Shown here piece by piece: positions 16,347-24,711 of a stretch of 39,330 bases of DNA. Source of the stretch: Anaerolineales bacterium (lineage in GTDB: Bacteria > Chloroflexota > Anaerolineae > Promineifilales > Promineifilaceae); assembly GCA_011524645.1 (NCBI GenBank), contig WTJY01000034.1:1-39330 (forward strand). The letters are read 5' to 3'. The translations under genes and the position numbers were made by a program. The first letter of the stretch is position 1. Every line of letters starts with the position of its first letter. Under the pieces are notes generated by a model, which made no database searches, was not told where the DNA came from, and worked only from the letters and a program-made list of their open reading frames with translations.

Positions 16347-18581
16347 ATGACCACTCAATCAGCCCAAATCAGCGGTTCTGTCGAACGCATCACGTATTAC
16401 AATCAGGAAAATGGCTATACGGTTTTACGCTTAAAACCGGATAGTCGCAATATGTTGCCCTATAAATATGCCAGCGGCCGTGATTCACTCATCACCGTTA
16501 TCGGTAATTTACCCGAGCTCAATCCGGGCGAATGGCTGAAATTAACCGGCCGTTGGGAAAGCCACGCCAAACACGGCCGTCAGTTTCGGACCCAACATTG
16601 TGAACAATCACTCCCCGCCACGGCCGAAGGGGTCAAACGCTATCTCGGCTCAGGCCTGATTCGCGGCATCGGCAAAGGAATGGCGGAACGCATTGTCAAT
16701 CATTTTGGCGAAGAAACACTACACGTCATCGACAACGAACCGGAACGATTGCACAATGTCATCGGCATCGGCCAAAAGCGTGTCACCCAAATTATTAAAG
16801 CATGGGATGAACAACGGGCGATTAAAGAGGTGATGATCTTTTTGCAATCATATGGAGTCACCACCGGATTAGCTACAAAGATTTATAAAAAATATGGGGA
16901 TGAAGCGCTCGATATCGTCCGCGCCACACCGTACCAAATGGTGCAAGATATTCACGGGATCGGATTTAAAACGGCCGATCAGATCGCCCAAGCACTCGGC
17001 CTAGCCCCCGATGACCCCAGCAGAATCGAAGCGGGCATCGCCTATACGCTCAATAAAATGTCCCAAGAAGGGCATGTCTATGTCCCCCAAGATAAGCTAG
17101 AGCCATCGGCCGCGCAAATCTTGAATCTTGCCAAACATAAAATCCAAAATGTAATTGAATCACTCGAAAGCGATGACCTGATCAAACGGGAAACGATCAC
17201 CTACCCCGCACCGGCAGAGGCAAAGGAATCAGGAATTAAAGAAGAAATGGCCGTCTATCTCACCCCGTTTTACTACTCTGAAATCGGCGTCACCAATCGG
17301 GTGCGCCGCCTAGTCGAGCACCCCACCAGCCGAGTCAGACGCGGCCACGCCAACACCTTGTCTCTGCGCCCCGCACAAAGCCTGCACCAGCTCAGCGACG
17401 AACAACGAATGGCGGTACAAACCGCCCTTCAAAACAAGGTCACCGTCCTTACCGGTGGCCCTGGAACCGGTAAAACAACAACGTTACGCGCCTTGCTCGA
17501 CACACTCGACATGCAAGGCAACACCTATGTCCTCGCCTCCCCCACCGGCCGTGCCGCCAAACGGTTGGCTGAAGCGACCGGCCGTGAAGCGAAAACGATT
17601 CACCGCCTGCTCGAATTTAAACCGGCCCAAGGGTTTAGCCGAGGGGAAGACAACCCGATCAATGCCGATATGATCGTCATCGACGAAACATCGATGCTCG
17701 ATCTGGTCTTAGCCAACAATCTGCTTAAGGCGATTTCCAGTGATAGCCATCTTTTACTCGTCGGGGATGTCGATCAGTTGCCCTCTGTCGGGGCGGGGGA
17801 TGTCCTCAACGATTTAATCGCTTCTGAAGTCCCTGCCATTGTGCGCCTAACCAAGATTTTCCGCCAAGCGGCCGACTCGCTCATCATTCGCAACGCCCAC
17901 CGGATCAACCAAGGGAATATGCCCCAAACGGTTGACAACGGCCGTGACTTTTTCATGTTTATCAAGGAAGAACCGGAAGAATTGGCCCAACTCATTGTCG
18001 ATATCGTGCAGCGCCGCGTCCCTGGCAAATTCAATCTCGACCCGTTCGCCGACATCCAAGTACTCAGCCCGATGTACCAAAGCGCAATGGGGGTCGCCAA
18101 TCTCAATTTATTACTTCAGGCAGGACTCAATCCGGGTGGTAAAAAAGCGGAGCGACGCCTCAACGGCCGTGTCTTTCGCGTCGGGGATAAAGTGATGCAA
18201 ACGGTGAATAATTATGATAAAAATGTCTTCAATGGGGACATCGGCCGTGTCACATCGCTCGACCTCGTGCAACAAACCATGACCGTCAATATGGACGGCC
18301 TGCCTGTCGTCTATGACTTTCTCGAAACCGATGAATTGGTCCACGCTTATGCGATCAGTGTCCACAAAAGCCAAGGCTCAGAATATCCCTGCGTGGTTAT
18401 TCCGGTCGCGACTCAACACTATATGATGCTACAGCGAAACCTGCTTTACACCGCCGTGACCCGAGCCAAAAAGCTCGTCATTCTAGCCGGAACCCGTCGT
18501 GCCATCGGCATCGCGGTCCGCAATAACAAAGTCGCTCAGCGACACACCGCCCTCGACTGGCGTTTACAAAATCACAGATAA
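16347..18581 (+). CDS. recD2: RecD2-type ATP-dependent DNA helicase
   Basis: 744 aa from ATG 16347 (a TTG at 16341 is possible). SF1B 5'-3' helicase of the RecD/TraA family that acts without RecBC. The N-terminal OB-like part (SGSVERITYYNQENGYTVL) is followed by helix-hairpin-helix repeats (GLIRGIGKGMAERIV and GIGFKTADQIAQALG), Walker A GGPGTGKTT (about 369-377), Walker B IDETSML (about 444), motif V VHKSQGSEYP (about 671) and motif VI YTAVTRAKK. It likely works in replication-fork or repair processing. Ten bases separate it from the channel gene, which is probably in the same transcript. Confidence 0.95.
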   Translation: MTTQSAQISGSVERITYYNQENGYTVLRLKPDSRNMLPYKYASGRDSLITVIGNLPELNPGEWLKLTGRWESHAKHGRQFRTQHCEQSLPATAEGVKRYLGSGLIRGIGKGMAERIVNHFGEETLHVIDNEPERLHNVIGIGQKRVTQIIKAWDEQRAIKEVMIFLQSYGVTTGLATKIYKKYGDEALDIVRATPYQMVQDIHGIGFKTADQIAQALGLAPDDPSRIEAGIAYTLNKMSQEGHVYVPQDKLEPSAAQILNLAKHKIQNVIESLESDDLIKRETITYPAPAEAKESGIKEEMAVYLTPFYYSEIGVTNRVRRLVEHPTSRVRRGHANTLSLRPAQSLHQLSDEQRMAVQTALQNKVTVLTGGPGTGKTTTLRALLDTLDMQGNTYVLASPTGRAAKRLAEATGREAKTIHRLLEFKPAQGFSRGEDNPINADMIVIDETSMLDLVLANNLLKAISSDSHLLLVGDVDQLPSVGAGDVLNDLIASEVPAIVRLTKIFRQAADSLIIRNAHRINQGNMPQTVDNGRDFFMFIKEEPEELAQLIVDIVQRRVPGKFNLDPFADIQVLSPMYQSAMGVANLNLLLQAGLNPGGKKAERRLNGRVFRVGDKVMQTVNNYDKNVFNGDIGRVTSLDLVQQTMTVNMDGLPVVYDFLETDELVHAYAISVHKSQGSEYPCVVIPVATQHYMMLQRNLLYTAVTRAKKLVILAGTRRAIGIAVRNNKVAQRHTALDWRLQNHR

Positions 18582-18590
18582 TCACGCTCT

Positions 18591-19658
18591 ATGAAAACCA
18601 CATATCGCCCACTTATTTTGTTCACCGTTTGCCTGCTATTGCTCATTCTCCCCACAACCACAGCCGCTCAAGAAGATGATCAAGAATATCCTTGGGTTCC
18701 TCCCGAGTTCCCGACCAATGTCTACTTCGACATGATCATCATCGACCTTCCAACCATCGATGCGCGTGCCGAAACATATACCCTCGAAGGGGATATGACC
18801 CTCGAGTGGATCGACGAGCGTTTGGCCTTTGACCCGAAAGAGTTTGGCTCCAATGTCCAGATCTATCATGGTTCACAAGCAACCGACAAAATAACAAATG
18901 AAATTTGGAGCCCTGTGATTGAATTTGAAAATATTCGTGGCCCACGCAAAGTCGTCAATCGCTCATTGGTGATTGATCAAGATGGGGTGGTCGTCTATGA
19001 AGAGCATTTTGTCGCCACCTTGGCCGCCAATCTTGATTTACATGATTTCCCATTCGATAAACAAAGCCTAAAAATGATTTTTACTTCTTTCCTTTACCCT
19101 GCAGAAGAAATGGTTTTCTCTCCAGAATCTATTATCGAATTTCGCCCCGGATTCGCGCTAAATGAGTGGGTGGTTGCCGGCGAACCCCAAGTCAAGATTT
19201 CGGAACAAGGTGTCTTTGGTATATCTTTGGAGGGGCAATCACCAGGTGCCCCCTTCTCACACGGCGAATTTATCATTAACTTGGAACGTGAGCCGGGGTT
19301 TTACATCTGGAAATTACTCATTCCGATTTTGATTATTACCTCGATCTCATGGGTCGGCTTTTGGCGCAAACCGACCGAAGGCGGCCGTCTAGCCATGACC
19401 TTTTCTTGTATGTTGACAGTCATCGCCTATAACTTTGTCATCGGCAACAGCCTCCCCCGCATACCCTATCTCACCCGGCTTGACCGCGTCTTTATCTTAA
19501 CTTATGCGTTTATCGCACTCGCTATTTTTCAAGGCACCATCGTCTCTTATCTAGTCAACAACGAGCGCGATAGGCGTGTCCCAGCGATCGATCGTTTCTC
19601 GCGTATCGCTTTTCCGGCCGTTTATCTAGCGATCTACGCCTCCCTTTTGCTCATCTAG
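18591..19658 (+). CDS. Prokaryotic pentameric ligand-gated ion channel (Cys-loop/GLIC-like)
   Basis: 355 aa. Signal peptide ending near TTTAAQ; a beta-rich extracellular domain with the family loop 'LHDFPFDKQSL' lacking both loop cysteines, as in bacterial members; M1 about 237-260 (FYIWKLLIPILIITSISWVG), M2 about 264-288 (GRLAMTFSCMLTVIAYNFVI), the M2-M3 loop 'LPRIPYLTRLD', M3 about 299-320 and M4 about 335-355. The length and order match GLIC/ELIC relatives. Ligand and ion selectivity are unknown; there is no Glu at the inner mouth directly before M2 as in GLIC, but Gly-Gly-Arg. It directly follows recD2, an unexpected partner. Confidence 0.88.
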   Translation: MKTTYRPLILFTVCLLLLILPTTTAAQEDDQEYPWVPPEFPTNVYFDMIIIDLPTIDARAETYTLEGDMTLEWIDERLAFDPKEFGSNVQIYHGSQATDKITNEIWSPVIEFENIRGPRKVVNRSLVIDQDGVVVYEEHFVATLAANLDLHDFPFDKQSLKMIFTSFLYPAEEMVFSPESIIEFRPGFALNEWVVAGEPQVKISEQGVFGISLEGQSPGAPFSHGEFIINLEREPGFYIWKLLIPILIITSISWVGFWRKPTEGGRLAMTFSCMLTVIAYNFVIGNSLPRIPYLTRLDRVFILTYAFIALAIFQGTIVSYLVNNERDRRVPAIDRFSRIAFPAVYLAIYASLLLI

Positions 19659-19679
19659 AATTTTACAAAAAGATAGGGG

Positions 19680-19708
19680 TAGGGATAGAGAAGCAATTTC
19701 TATCCCTA
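19680..19708. terminator. Hairpin between the converging channel gene and tyrS
   Basis: Perfect 10-bp arms TAGGGATAGA and TCTATCCCTA around a 9-base loop; both flanks are pyrimidine- or A-rich. It probably serves both strands. The surrounding bases (19671-19733) also have a loose 7-bp rhythm like the other heptad arrays. Confidence 0.5.
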
Positions 19709-19763
19709 TCTTTCGTCTCTATCCCTTTACTTTTAATAAAGCCCAGCAAGCTCCCCCAACCAT

Positions 19764-21032
19764 CTAATCAATCACCTTCACCAAGTGATATTTCCGCTTT
19801 CCTTTACGAAGAACAAAGTATTGTCCTTCAATCGCTTGGCTAATACTCACGGTCACATCCGCACTATCGATCCGGCCGTTGTTCAGATACATCCCACCAC
19901 CCTTAATCGAGCGACGTGCATCCCCTTTGCCTGAAGCCAAATCGGTCTGCGCCAACATATCAACGACAGACAGTTCACCTTCAAATTGACTTTTCGGAAT
20001 TTCAGTTGAGTCAACATTGGCAAAAATATCAGCGATATCGGCCGCGTCTAACCCATCGAGCGCGCCACCAAAGAGTACGGCCGTCGCTTGTTCCGCTTTG
20101 GCCAACGCACTATCCCCATGAATCATCCGCGTGACCAACTGGGCCAGCGTCCGATGTGCTTCTCGCCTATGGGGTGCTTCCGCATGTTTCGCTTCTAAAT
20201 CAGCCACTTCTTCTTGGGTCAACCAAGTAAACTTTTTCAAATGGCCAATCACGTCTCGGTCGTCCGCATTCATCCAGAACTGGTAGAAGCGGTAAGGGGA
20301 GGTTTTGTTCGGATCAAGCCACACAGAACCGGACGCGGTCTTACCAAATTTTGAGCCGTCCGCTTTGGTCACCAGCGGGTAAACCAAGCCATGTGCCTTA
20401 CCACCTTCACGCCGAATCAGATCAGTACCGGCCGTGATATTCCCCCACTGGTCACTACCACCCGCCTGTAAAACACAGCCGTAGTTTTTGTACAAATGCA
20501 GAAAATCGTATGACTGAAGCAACATGTAGCTAAACTCAGTAAATGAAATTCCATGTTCCAAGCGAGATTTAACAGAATCCTTGGTCAACATCGTGTTGAC
20601 GCTAAACTGCTTGCCTACGTCGCGCAAAAAGTCGATTAAATTCAGCTTTCCTAACCAATCTCCATTGTTTACCAACTGAGCCGGATTGGTCGCCACATCG
20701 AAATCAAGCAAAAACGCCAGCTGCTTTTTAATGCATTCGAGATTATGATGTAGCTGATCGGTCGATAACAAATTCCGTTCCGAACTCCGGCCGCTGGGGT
20801 CCCCGATCATCCCGGTCCCACCACCCGCCAACGCGATCGGTGTGTGTCCGTACTGCTGGAAGCGGGCCAACGTCAACATCGGCACCAAGCTACCGACATG
20901 GAGTGAATCGGCCGTTGGATCAAACCCGATATACACATTAATTTTTTCTTTCGCCAATAAATCTGGCACATGTTCAGTATGGTCGTATACCAAACCGCGC
21001 CACTGAAAATCTGTAAAAATATTGTCGCTCAT
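19764..21032 (-). CDS. tyrS: Tyrosyl-tRNA synthetase
   Basis: 422 aa, class I synthetase charging tRNA-Tyr. The HIGH-equivalent is HVGS (45-48), the KMSKS-equivalent is KFGKT (228-232), and 'QAGGSDQWGNITAGTDLIRR' is the tyrosine-binding region. A C-terminal S4-type RNA-binding domain begins about residue 350 (SIKGGGMYLNNGRI ... YFVLRKGKRKYHLV). It is preceded by a terminator and a Tyr-rich leader peptide, which suggests control by tyrosine supply. Confidence 0.96.
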   Translation of the reverse strand: MSDNIFTDFQWRGLVYDHTEHVPDLLAKEKINVYIGFDPTADSLHVGSLVPMLTLARFQQYGHTPIALAGGGTGMIGDPSGRSSERNLLSTDQLHHNLECIKKQLAFLLDFDVATNPAQLVNNGDWLGKLNLIDFLRDVGKQFSVNTMLTKDSVKSRLEHGISFTEFSYMLLQSYDFLHLYKNYGCVLQAGGSDQWGNITAGTDLIRREGGKAHGLVYPLVTKADGSKFGKTASGSVWLDPNKTSPYRFYQFWMNADDRDVIGHLKKFTWLTQEEVADLEAKHAEAPHRREAHRTLAQLVTRMIHGDSALAKAEQATAVLFGGALDGLDAADIADIFANVDSTEIPKSQFEGELSVVDMLAQTDLASGKGDARRSIKGGGMYLNNGRIDSADVTVSISQAIEGQYFVLRKGKRKYHLVKVID

Positions 21033-21066
21033 TGTCTAAACCTTTCTAATTCTCTGAATTTTATGC

Positions 21067-21094
21067 AAAAAAAAACGCGGCCGAAGCCGCGTTT
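21067..21094 (-). terminator. Intrinsic terminator (attenuator) in the tyrS leader
   Basis: On the minus strand AAACGCGGC, loop TTCG, GCCGCGTTT, then a T run: a very stable UUCG-capped hairpin ending about 35 bases before the tyrS ATG. No upstream minus-strand gene needs it, so it most likely controls read-through into tyrS. Its 5' arm GCGGC can instead pair with GCCGC in the leader-peptide codons for Arg-Arg (about 21149-21156). Confidence 0.85.
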
Positions 21095-21119
21095 GGTATT
21101 TCTTTGAGGTTGTCAAGCA

Positions 21120-21212
21120 CTAATAACCTGCCAGACCTCCAATACTTTGGCGGCGCAATTTGGACAGGAAATAATAATAGTTAAAGTGAAAGGGTTGTGC
21201 TTTCTTAAACAT
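21120..21212 (-). CDS. Tyr-rich leader peptide for tyrS attenuation
   Basis: 30-codon open frame with NYYYF at residues 11-15, four Phe codons before or beside it, and a final Tyr before TAG. ATG at 21210-21212 lies about three bases from the predicted transcription start. Three tandem Tyr codons, followed five codons later by Leu-Arg-Arg codons complementary to the terminator's 5' arm, fit ribosome-mediated attenuation. A ribosome stalled for charged tRNA-Tyr would leave those bases free to block the terminator. Inferred from layout only; not a known named peptide. Confidence 0.7.
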   Translation of the reverse strand: MFKKAQPFHFNYYYFLSKLRRQSIGGLAGY

Positions 21213-21221
21213 AATGCTGGC

Positions 21222-21250
21222 AATATAGCAGGTTGCCCGACACACGTCAA
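21222..21250 (-). promoter_or_regulatory. Promoter of the tyrS leader
   Basis: Minus-strand TTGACG (21245-21250), 17-base spacer, TATATT (21222-21227). Predicted start about 21215 gives a leader of about 180 bases containing the peptide and terminator. Confidence 0.65.
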
Positions 21251-21265
21251 CCTCGAAACAAATAG

Positions 21266-21470
21266 CTTTTGCAAGGGTGCACGAACAACCTGTCAGAAAA
21301 GTTAACATAACTAAAATTCTGAACAAGCATATGCTTTGTTATCCGGTTTGCCCCGATTTTCGTGCCTCCGGCACGAAAATCGGGGCATTTAAAAGGGGGT
21401 TTTGCTGCGGCAAAACCCTTGGAGGGCAAAAAAATTTTGATGACAACTTGTTCGTGCCCCCCTTTTGCTA
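21266..21470. mobile_element. MITE-like foldback element, about 205 bp
   Basis: The outer ends are imperfect inverted repeats: left AGGGTGCACGAACAA followed by TGTCA (about 21274-21295), right (reverse complement) GGGGGGCACGAACAA followed by TGTCA (about 21441-21464). Two perfect hairpins lie inside. One has 17-bp arms (GCCCCGATTTTCGTGCC, 21350-21366, and its complement 21370-21386) around TCC; the other has GGGTTTTGC/GCAAAACCC arms (21397-21418). No coding capacity. It sits exactly between the divergent tyrS and metY promoters. Confidence 0.6.
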
Positions 21471-21477
21471 AACATTC

Positions 21478-21505
21478 TTGACAATCTCCATTTTCGTTAT
21501 ATAGT
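21478..21505 (+). promoter_or_regulatory. Promoter of the SAM-I riboswitch/metY transcript
   Basis: TTGACA (21478-21483), 16-base spacer, TATAGT (21500-21505), ending 30 bases before the aptamer. Confidence 0.7.
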
Positions 21506-21534
21506 TTTTGGCAACAATTAAATAAGCCAACCAC

Positions 21535-21657
21535 TTTTATCCAGAGAGGTGGAGGGAAACGGCCCTTTGAAACCTCAGCAACCGCCAAAAAAAGATTTTT
21601 GGAAATGGTGCTAATTCCGTCTCCGGTGTTGACAAGTCAATAGTGGGACAGATGAAA
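21535..21657 (+). promoter_or_regulatory. SAM-I (S-box) riboswitch aptamer
   Basis: Has the S-box core in order: TTTTATCCAGAGAGGTGGAG, GGCCCTTTGAAACC, CAGCAACC, GGTGCTAATTCC and the closing GACAGATGAAA. TTTTATC (21535-21541) pairs with GATGAAA (21651-21657) to close P1. Binding of S-adenosylmethionine should favour the downstream terminator and shut off metY and the genes after it. Confidence 0.93.
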
Positions 21658-21715
21658 TACGGCAGGCAAGTGATAAGATGCATTGTGACGACAAGGCATC
21701 ATTATAGACTTCGAC

Positions 21716-21747
21716 AACCCTCTGGTAATTGTGCTAGAGGGTTTTTT
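21716..21747 (+). terminator. Riboswitch expression-platform terminator
   Basis: AACCCTCT and AGAGGGTT arms around a 12-base loop, followed by TTTT. It lies about 60 bases after the aptamer. Between them GATGC and GCATC (about 21677-21700) may form part of the alternative fold. Confidence 0.85.
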
Positions 21748-21868
21748 GTTGTTTAGGCTCCAGATCATGGTACGGGCAAGCGCACCCAACACGGCCGAAA
21801 ACAACAAAACCGAATTTTGAATCAAAAGAGGTTGGCCCCTAACAGGTTTATTTTTTAGGAGAGATTCA

Positions 21869-23161
21869 ATGAACATCAATGAAATTAATCGGAAACTCGG
21901 GTTTAGCACCCGTCAACTCCACGCAGGACATACCCCAGATAGTGAAACCGGCAGCCGCGCAGTGCCGCTCTATCAAACAACAAGCTTCCAATTCCAAGAT
22001 ACGGAACATGCGGCCAATCTGTTCGCCCTACAAGAGTTCGGCAATATCTATACCCGCATCATGAACCCAACGACCGATGTGCTTGAACAGCGCGTCGCCT
22101 CGCTAGAAGGTGGGGTTGCGGCCGTGGCCGCCAGCAGTGGGCACGGTGGCCAGACCATGGCGATCTTATCCCTCTGCCAACAAGGGGATCATATCGTGGC
22201 CAGTAGCCGTTTATACGGTGGAACTTATAATCAATTCAATTACACCTTTCCCCGCTTGGGCATCGAAGTTACCTTTGTGAACCCACGCGACATCGAAGGA
22301 TTTGAAAAAGCGATCCAGCCCAATACGAAAATCATCTATGGGGAAACGTTAGGGAATCCAGACATCACCGTTTTCCCATTTGAAGAAGTCAGCGCGATCG
22401 CGAAAAAACACAACATCCCGCTGATGATCGACAACACCTTCGCCACCCCATATCTATGCCGTCCGCTTGAACATGGGGCCAATATCGTGTTGCACAGTAC
22501 CACCAAGTTTATCGGCGGTCATGGCACAACAATCGGTGGGATCATCGTTGATGGTGGTAATTTCGACTGGTCGAGCGGCCGTTTTGCGAACTTCACCGAA
22601 CCAGATCCGTCTTATGGAGGCTTGCGTTACGCAGACCTAGGTGCCCCCGCCTTCGCGCTAAAAGTTCGTGTCCAAACTTTGCGCGACATCGGAGCTTGCC
22701 AAGCTCCATTCAACGCATGGACCACGATTCAAGGGCTTGAAACTCTCAGTTTGCGCATGGACCGTCACGTCAGCAATGCACAAAAAGTAGCCGAATTCCT
22801 AGAAGCACATAACCTTGTTTCTTGGGTTTCTTATCCCGGTTTGAGCAGTCACGATGATCATGCGGCCGCGCAGAAATATTTGCCAAAAGGGCCCGGAGCG
22901 ATTATGGGCTTTGGCGTGAAAGGGGGCCGTGATGCGGGCGAGGAATTTATCAACGCCTTGCAACTATTCAGCCATGTGGCCAATGTAGGCGATGCGAAAA
23001 GCTTGGCGATTCACCCAGCCAGCACCACCCACAGCCAGCTCAGTGATGACGAACTGAAAACGGCCGGTGTCTCGGCCGACTTCATCCGCCTCAGCATCGG
23101 TATCGAAGATATCGAAGATATTTTGTGGGACTTAGATCAAGCTCTGCAAGCAAGCGCATAA
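21869..23161 (+). CDS. metY: O-acetylhomoserine sulfhydrylase
   Basis: 430 aa, PLP-dependent Cys/Met-metabolism enzyme forming homocysteine from O-acetylhomoserine and sulfide in the cytoplasm. The PLP lysine is Lys213 in [33 protein letters not shown] and [14 protein letters not shown] are family segments. The length fits MetY rather than the shorter MetB/MetC. AGGAG precedes ATG. It is controlled by the SAM-I riboswitch and followed by metX, which makes its substrate. Confidence 0.94.
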   Translation: MNINEINRKLGFSTRQLHAGHTPDSETGSRAVPLYQTTSFQFQDTEHAANLFALQEFGNIYTRIMNPTTDVLEQRVASLEGGVAAVAASSGHGGQTMAILSLCQQGDHIVASSRLYGGTYNQFNYTFPRLGIEVTFVNPRDIEGFEKAIQPNTKIIYGETLGNPDITVFPFEEVSAIAKKHNIPLMIDNTFATPYLCRPLEHGANIVLHSTTKFIGGHGTTIGGIIVDGGNFDWSSGRFANFTEPDPSYGGLRYADLGAPAFALKVRVQTLRDIGACQAPFNAWTTIQGLETLSLRMDRHVSNAQKVAEFLEAHNLVSWVSYPGLSSHDDHAAAQKYLPKGPGAIMGFGVKGGRDAGEEFINALQLFSHVANVGDAKSLAIHPASTTHSQLSDDELKTAGVSADFIRLSIGIEDIEDILWDLDQALQASA

Positions 23162-23196
23162 TTTTTACTGATACTGCCGAATTGGGTAGGATAAGC

Positions 23197-23224
23197 GTAA
23201 ATCGTTCAAAAACAGTCGATTTAC
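23197..23224 (+). terminator. Hairpin after metY
   Basis: GTAAATCG and CGATTTAC arms with a 12-base loop; no T run follows, so it may be only a message-stabilising stem. Confidence 0.35.
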
Positions 23225-23229
23225 AAGGC

Positions 23230-23298
23230 TGTCATCCCCGCGTAGGCGGGGATCCACCACTCAAATAGAGTTGGATTCCCACCTTCGTGGGAATGACA
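23230..23298. repeat. Dispersed REP-like repeat with inverted ends
   Basis: 69 bp whose ends are inverted relatives of one another: TGTCATCCCCGCG ... GCGGGGATCCA, and on the other strand TGTCATTCCCACG ... GTGGGAATCCA. Each end is itself a small hairpin. This motif type (GTCAT-CCCGCG-AGGCGGG) is known as a dispersed repeat in many bacteria. Confidence 0.65.
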
Positions 23299-23341
23299 AT
23301 CTTTACCCACCAAATCCGACAGGACTAGAATTTTTAGAGTG

Positions 23342-23410
23342 GCGAGTAACGAGTAACGAATAGCGCAATAACAGCATTCAGAACTCGTCGCTCCACACTC
23401 GTCACTCGTC
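23342..23410. repeat. Two opposed heptanucleotide arrays before metX
   Basis: Left array GCGAGTA, ACGAGTA, ACGAATA, GCGCAAT (23342-23369); right array ACTCGTC, GCTCCAC, ACTCGTC, ACTCGTC (23383-23410). The right array is the complement of the left motif and ends ten bases before the metX ATG. Confidence 0.75.
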
Positions 23411-23419
23411 ATTTCTTTT

Positions 23420-24616
23420 ATGTTTCCTAAAAACTCTGTGGGCCTTGTGTCCATGAACACGTTTACATTTGCTCAAGACGAGCCATTCTCGCTAGAGAGC
23501 GGCGCAACAATAAGTCCGGTAACTCTTACGTATGAAACTTATGGACAGCTCAACTCGGACAAGAGCAATGCGATCCTGATTTGTCACGCCTTAACCGGTA
23601 GTGCCCATGCAGCCGGGTATCACAGTGAAGAAGATGACAAACCGGGCTGGTGGGATGAATGTATCGGCCCCAATAAGGCGTTTGATACCAATCGCTTCTT
23701 CATCATTTGTAGCAATGTGCTCGGCGGTTGTTATGGCTCTAGTGGCCCAACCGAAATCGATCCCGCGACCCAACAACCCTACGGCCTTAATTTTCCGGTC
23801 GTGACAATTGGTGACATGGTCAACTGTCAAGTTCAGTTAATCGACCATTTAGGGATCGAGAGATTGCTCTGTGTCGCAGGCGGATCAATGGGTGGTATGC
23901 AGGTCTTGGCATGGGCCGCACATCACGCAAATCGAACCCATGCCGCCATTCCGATCGCCACCACAGCCCATCACAGCCCGATGCAAATCGCATTTAGCGA
24001 AGTCGGCCGTCAAGCGATTTATGCCGACCCACGCTGGCAACAAGGGGATTATCATACATCGGCCGAAAAGCCGGATGCCGGTTTAGCAGTGGCCCGTATG
24101 GTGGGCCATATCACCTATTTAAGCGAAGAATCGATGGATCAAAAATTCGGCCGTCGCTTACGTGGCCGTGAAAAATATGGCTATGAATTCAAAACTGAAT
24201 TCGAAGTCGAAAGCTACCTCAAATACAACGGTAGCAAATTTACCCAACGCTTCGATGCCAATAGCTACCTCTATATCACCAAAGCGATGGATTATTTCGA
24301 TCTAGCACAGCCTTCCGGCTCGCTAGCCGCCAGTTTGCTACCGGCCGAGCATATCAAATACCTTGTTATCAGTTTCACCAGTGATTGGCTCTACCCCAGC
24401 TATCACAGCAAAGAACTCGTCCGTGCCCTACATGCGGTCGGTGCCGATGTTTCTTATCTAGACATCGAAAGCTCTTGGGGCCATGATGCCTTTCTGTTAG
24501 AAGTCGATACGATGACCTCTTTGCTCCAAAGCTTTATGGAACGGCTTGTCCGTGAACACAGTATCGATATTTCACCCGACAACCCACAAAAAAGCCAAGA
24601 CAACAACGCCTTCTAA
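23420..24616 (+). CDS. metX: Homoserine O-acetyltransferase
   Basis: 398 aa alpha/beta-hydrolase enzyme that activates homoserine for methionine synthesis. Nucleophile Ser156 in GGSMGGMQ, with Asp322 (SDWLYPS) and His355 (GHDAF) completing the triad. HALTGSAHAAG is another family segment. I keep the start at 23420 because residues NSVGLV before MNTFTF align with the usual MetX N-terminus; ATG 23453 is the alternative. metY, metX and metW lie in order, consistent with one methionine operon, although heptad and REP-like repeats interrupt the gaps. Confidence 0.94.
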   Translation: MFPKNSVGLVSMNTFTFAQDEPFSLESGATISPVTLTYETYGQLNSDKSNAILICHALTGSAHAAGYHSEEDDKPGWWDECIGPNKAFDTNRFFIICSNVLGGCYGSSGPTEIDPATQQPYGLNFPVVTIGDMVNCQVQLIDHLGIERLLCVAGGSMGGMQVLAWAAHHANRTHAAIPIATTAHHSPMQIAFSEVGRQAIYADPRWQQGDYHTSAEKPDAGLAVARMVGHITYLSEESMDQKFGRRLRGREKYGYEFKTEFEVESYLKYNGSKFTQRFDANSYLYITKAMDYFDLAQPSGSLAASLLPAEHIKYLVISFTSDWLYPSYHSKELVRALHAVGADVSYLDIESSWGHDAFLLEVDTMTSLLQSFMERLVREHSIDISPDNPQKSQDNNAF

Positions 24617-24674
24617 TCAATCTAATCTCTGTAGAGCACAAAATAGTAGCATATCCTAGAAAAGGCTGAACAGC

Positions 24675-24709
24675 CTCTCTACTCTTTTCTCTCTACTCTC
24701 TACTCTCTA
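24675..24709 (+). repeat. Heptanucleotide array before metW
   Basis: Five units of CTCTCTA (one is CTCTTTT) end two bases before the metW ATG, where a ribosome binding site would be expected. No Shine-Dalgarno is seen. Confidence 0.8.
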
Positions 24710-24711
24710 CT

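Noticed and set aside
21060-21250. T-box riboswitch for tyrS
   Set aside because: The conserved T-box sequence and Specifier-loop features are not seen; the leader peptide explains the terminator better.
21247-21588. Minus-strand open frame of 113 residues
   Set aside because: Crosses the foldback element, the metY promoter and the SAM-I aptamer on the wrong strand; no family resemblance.
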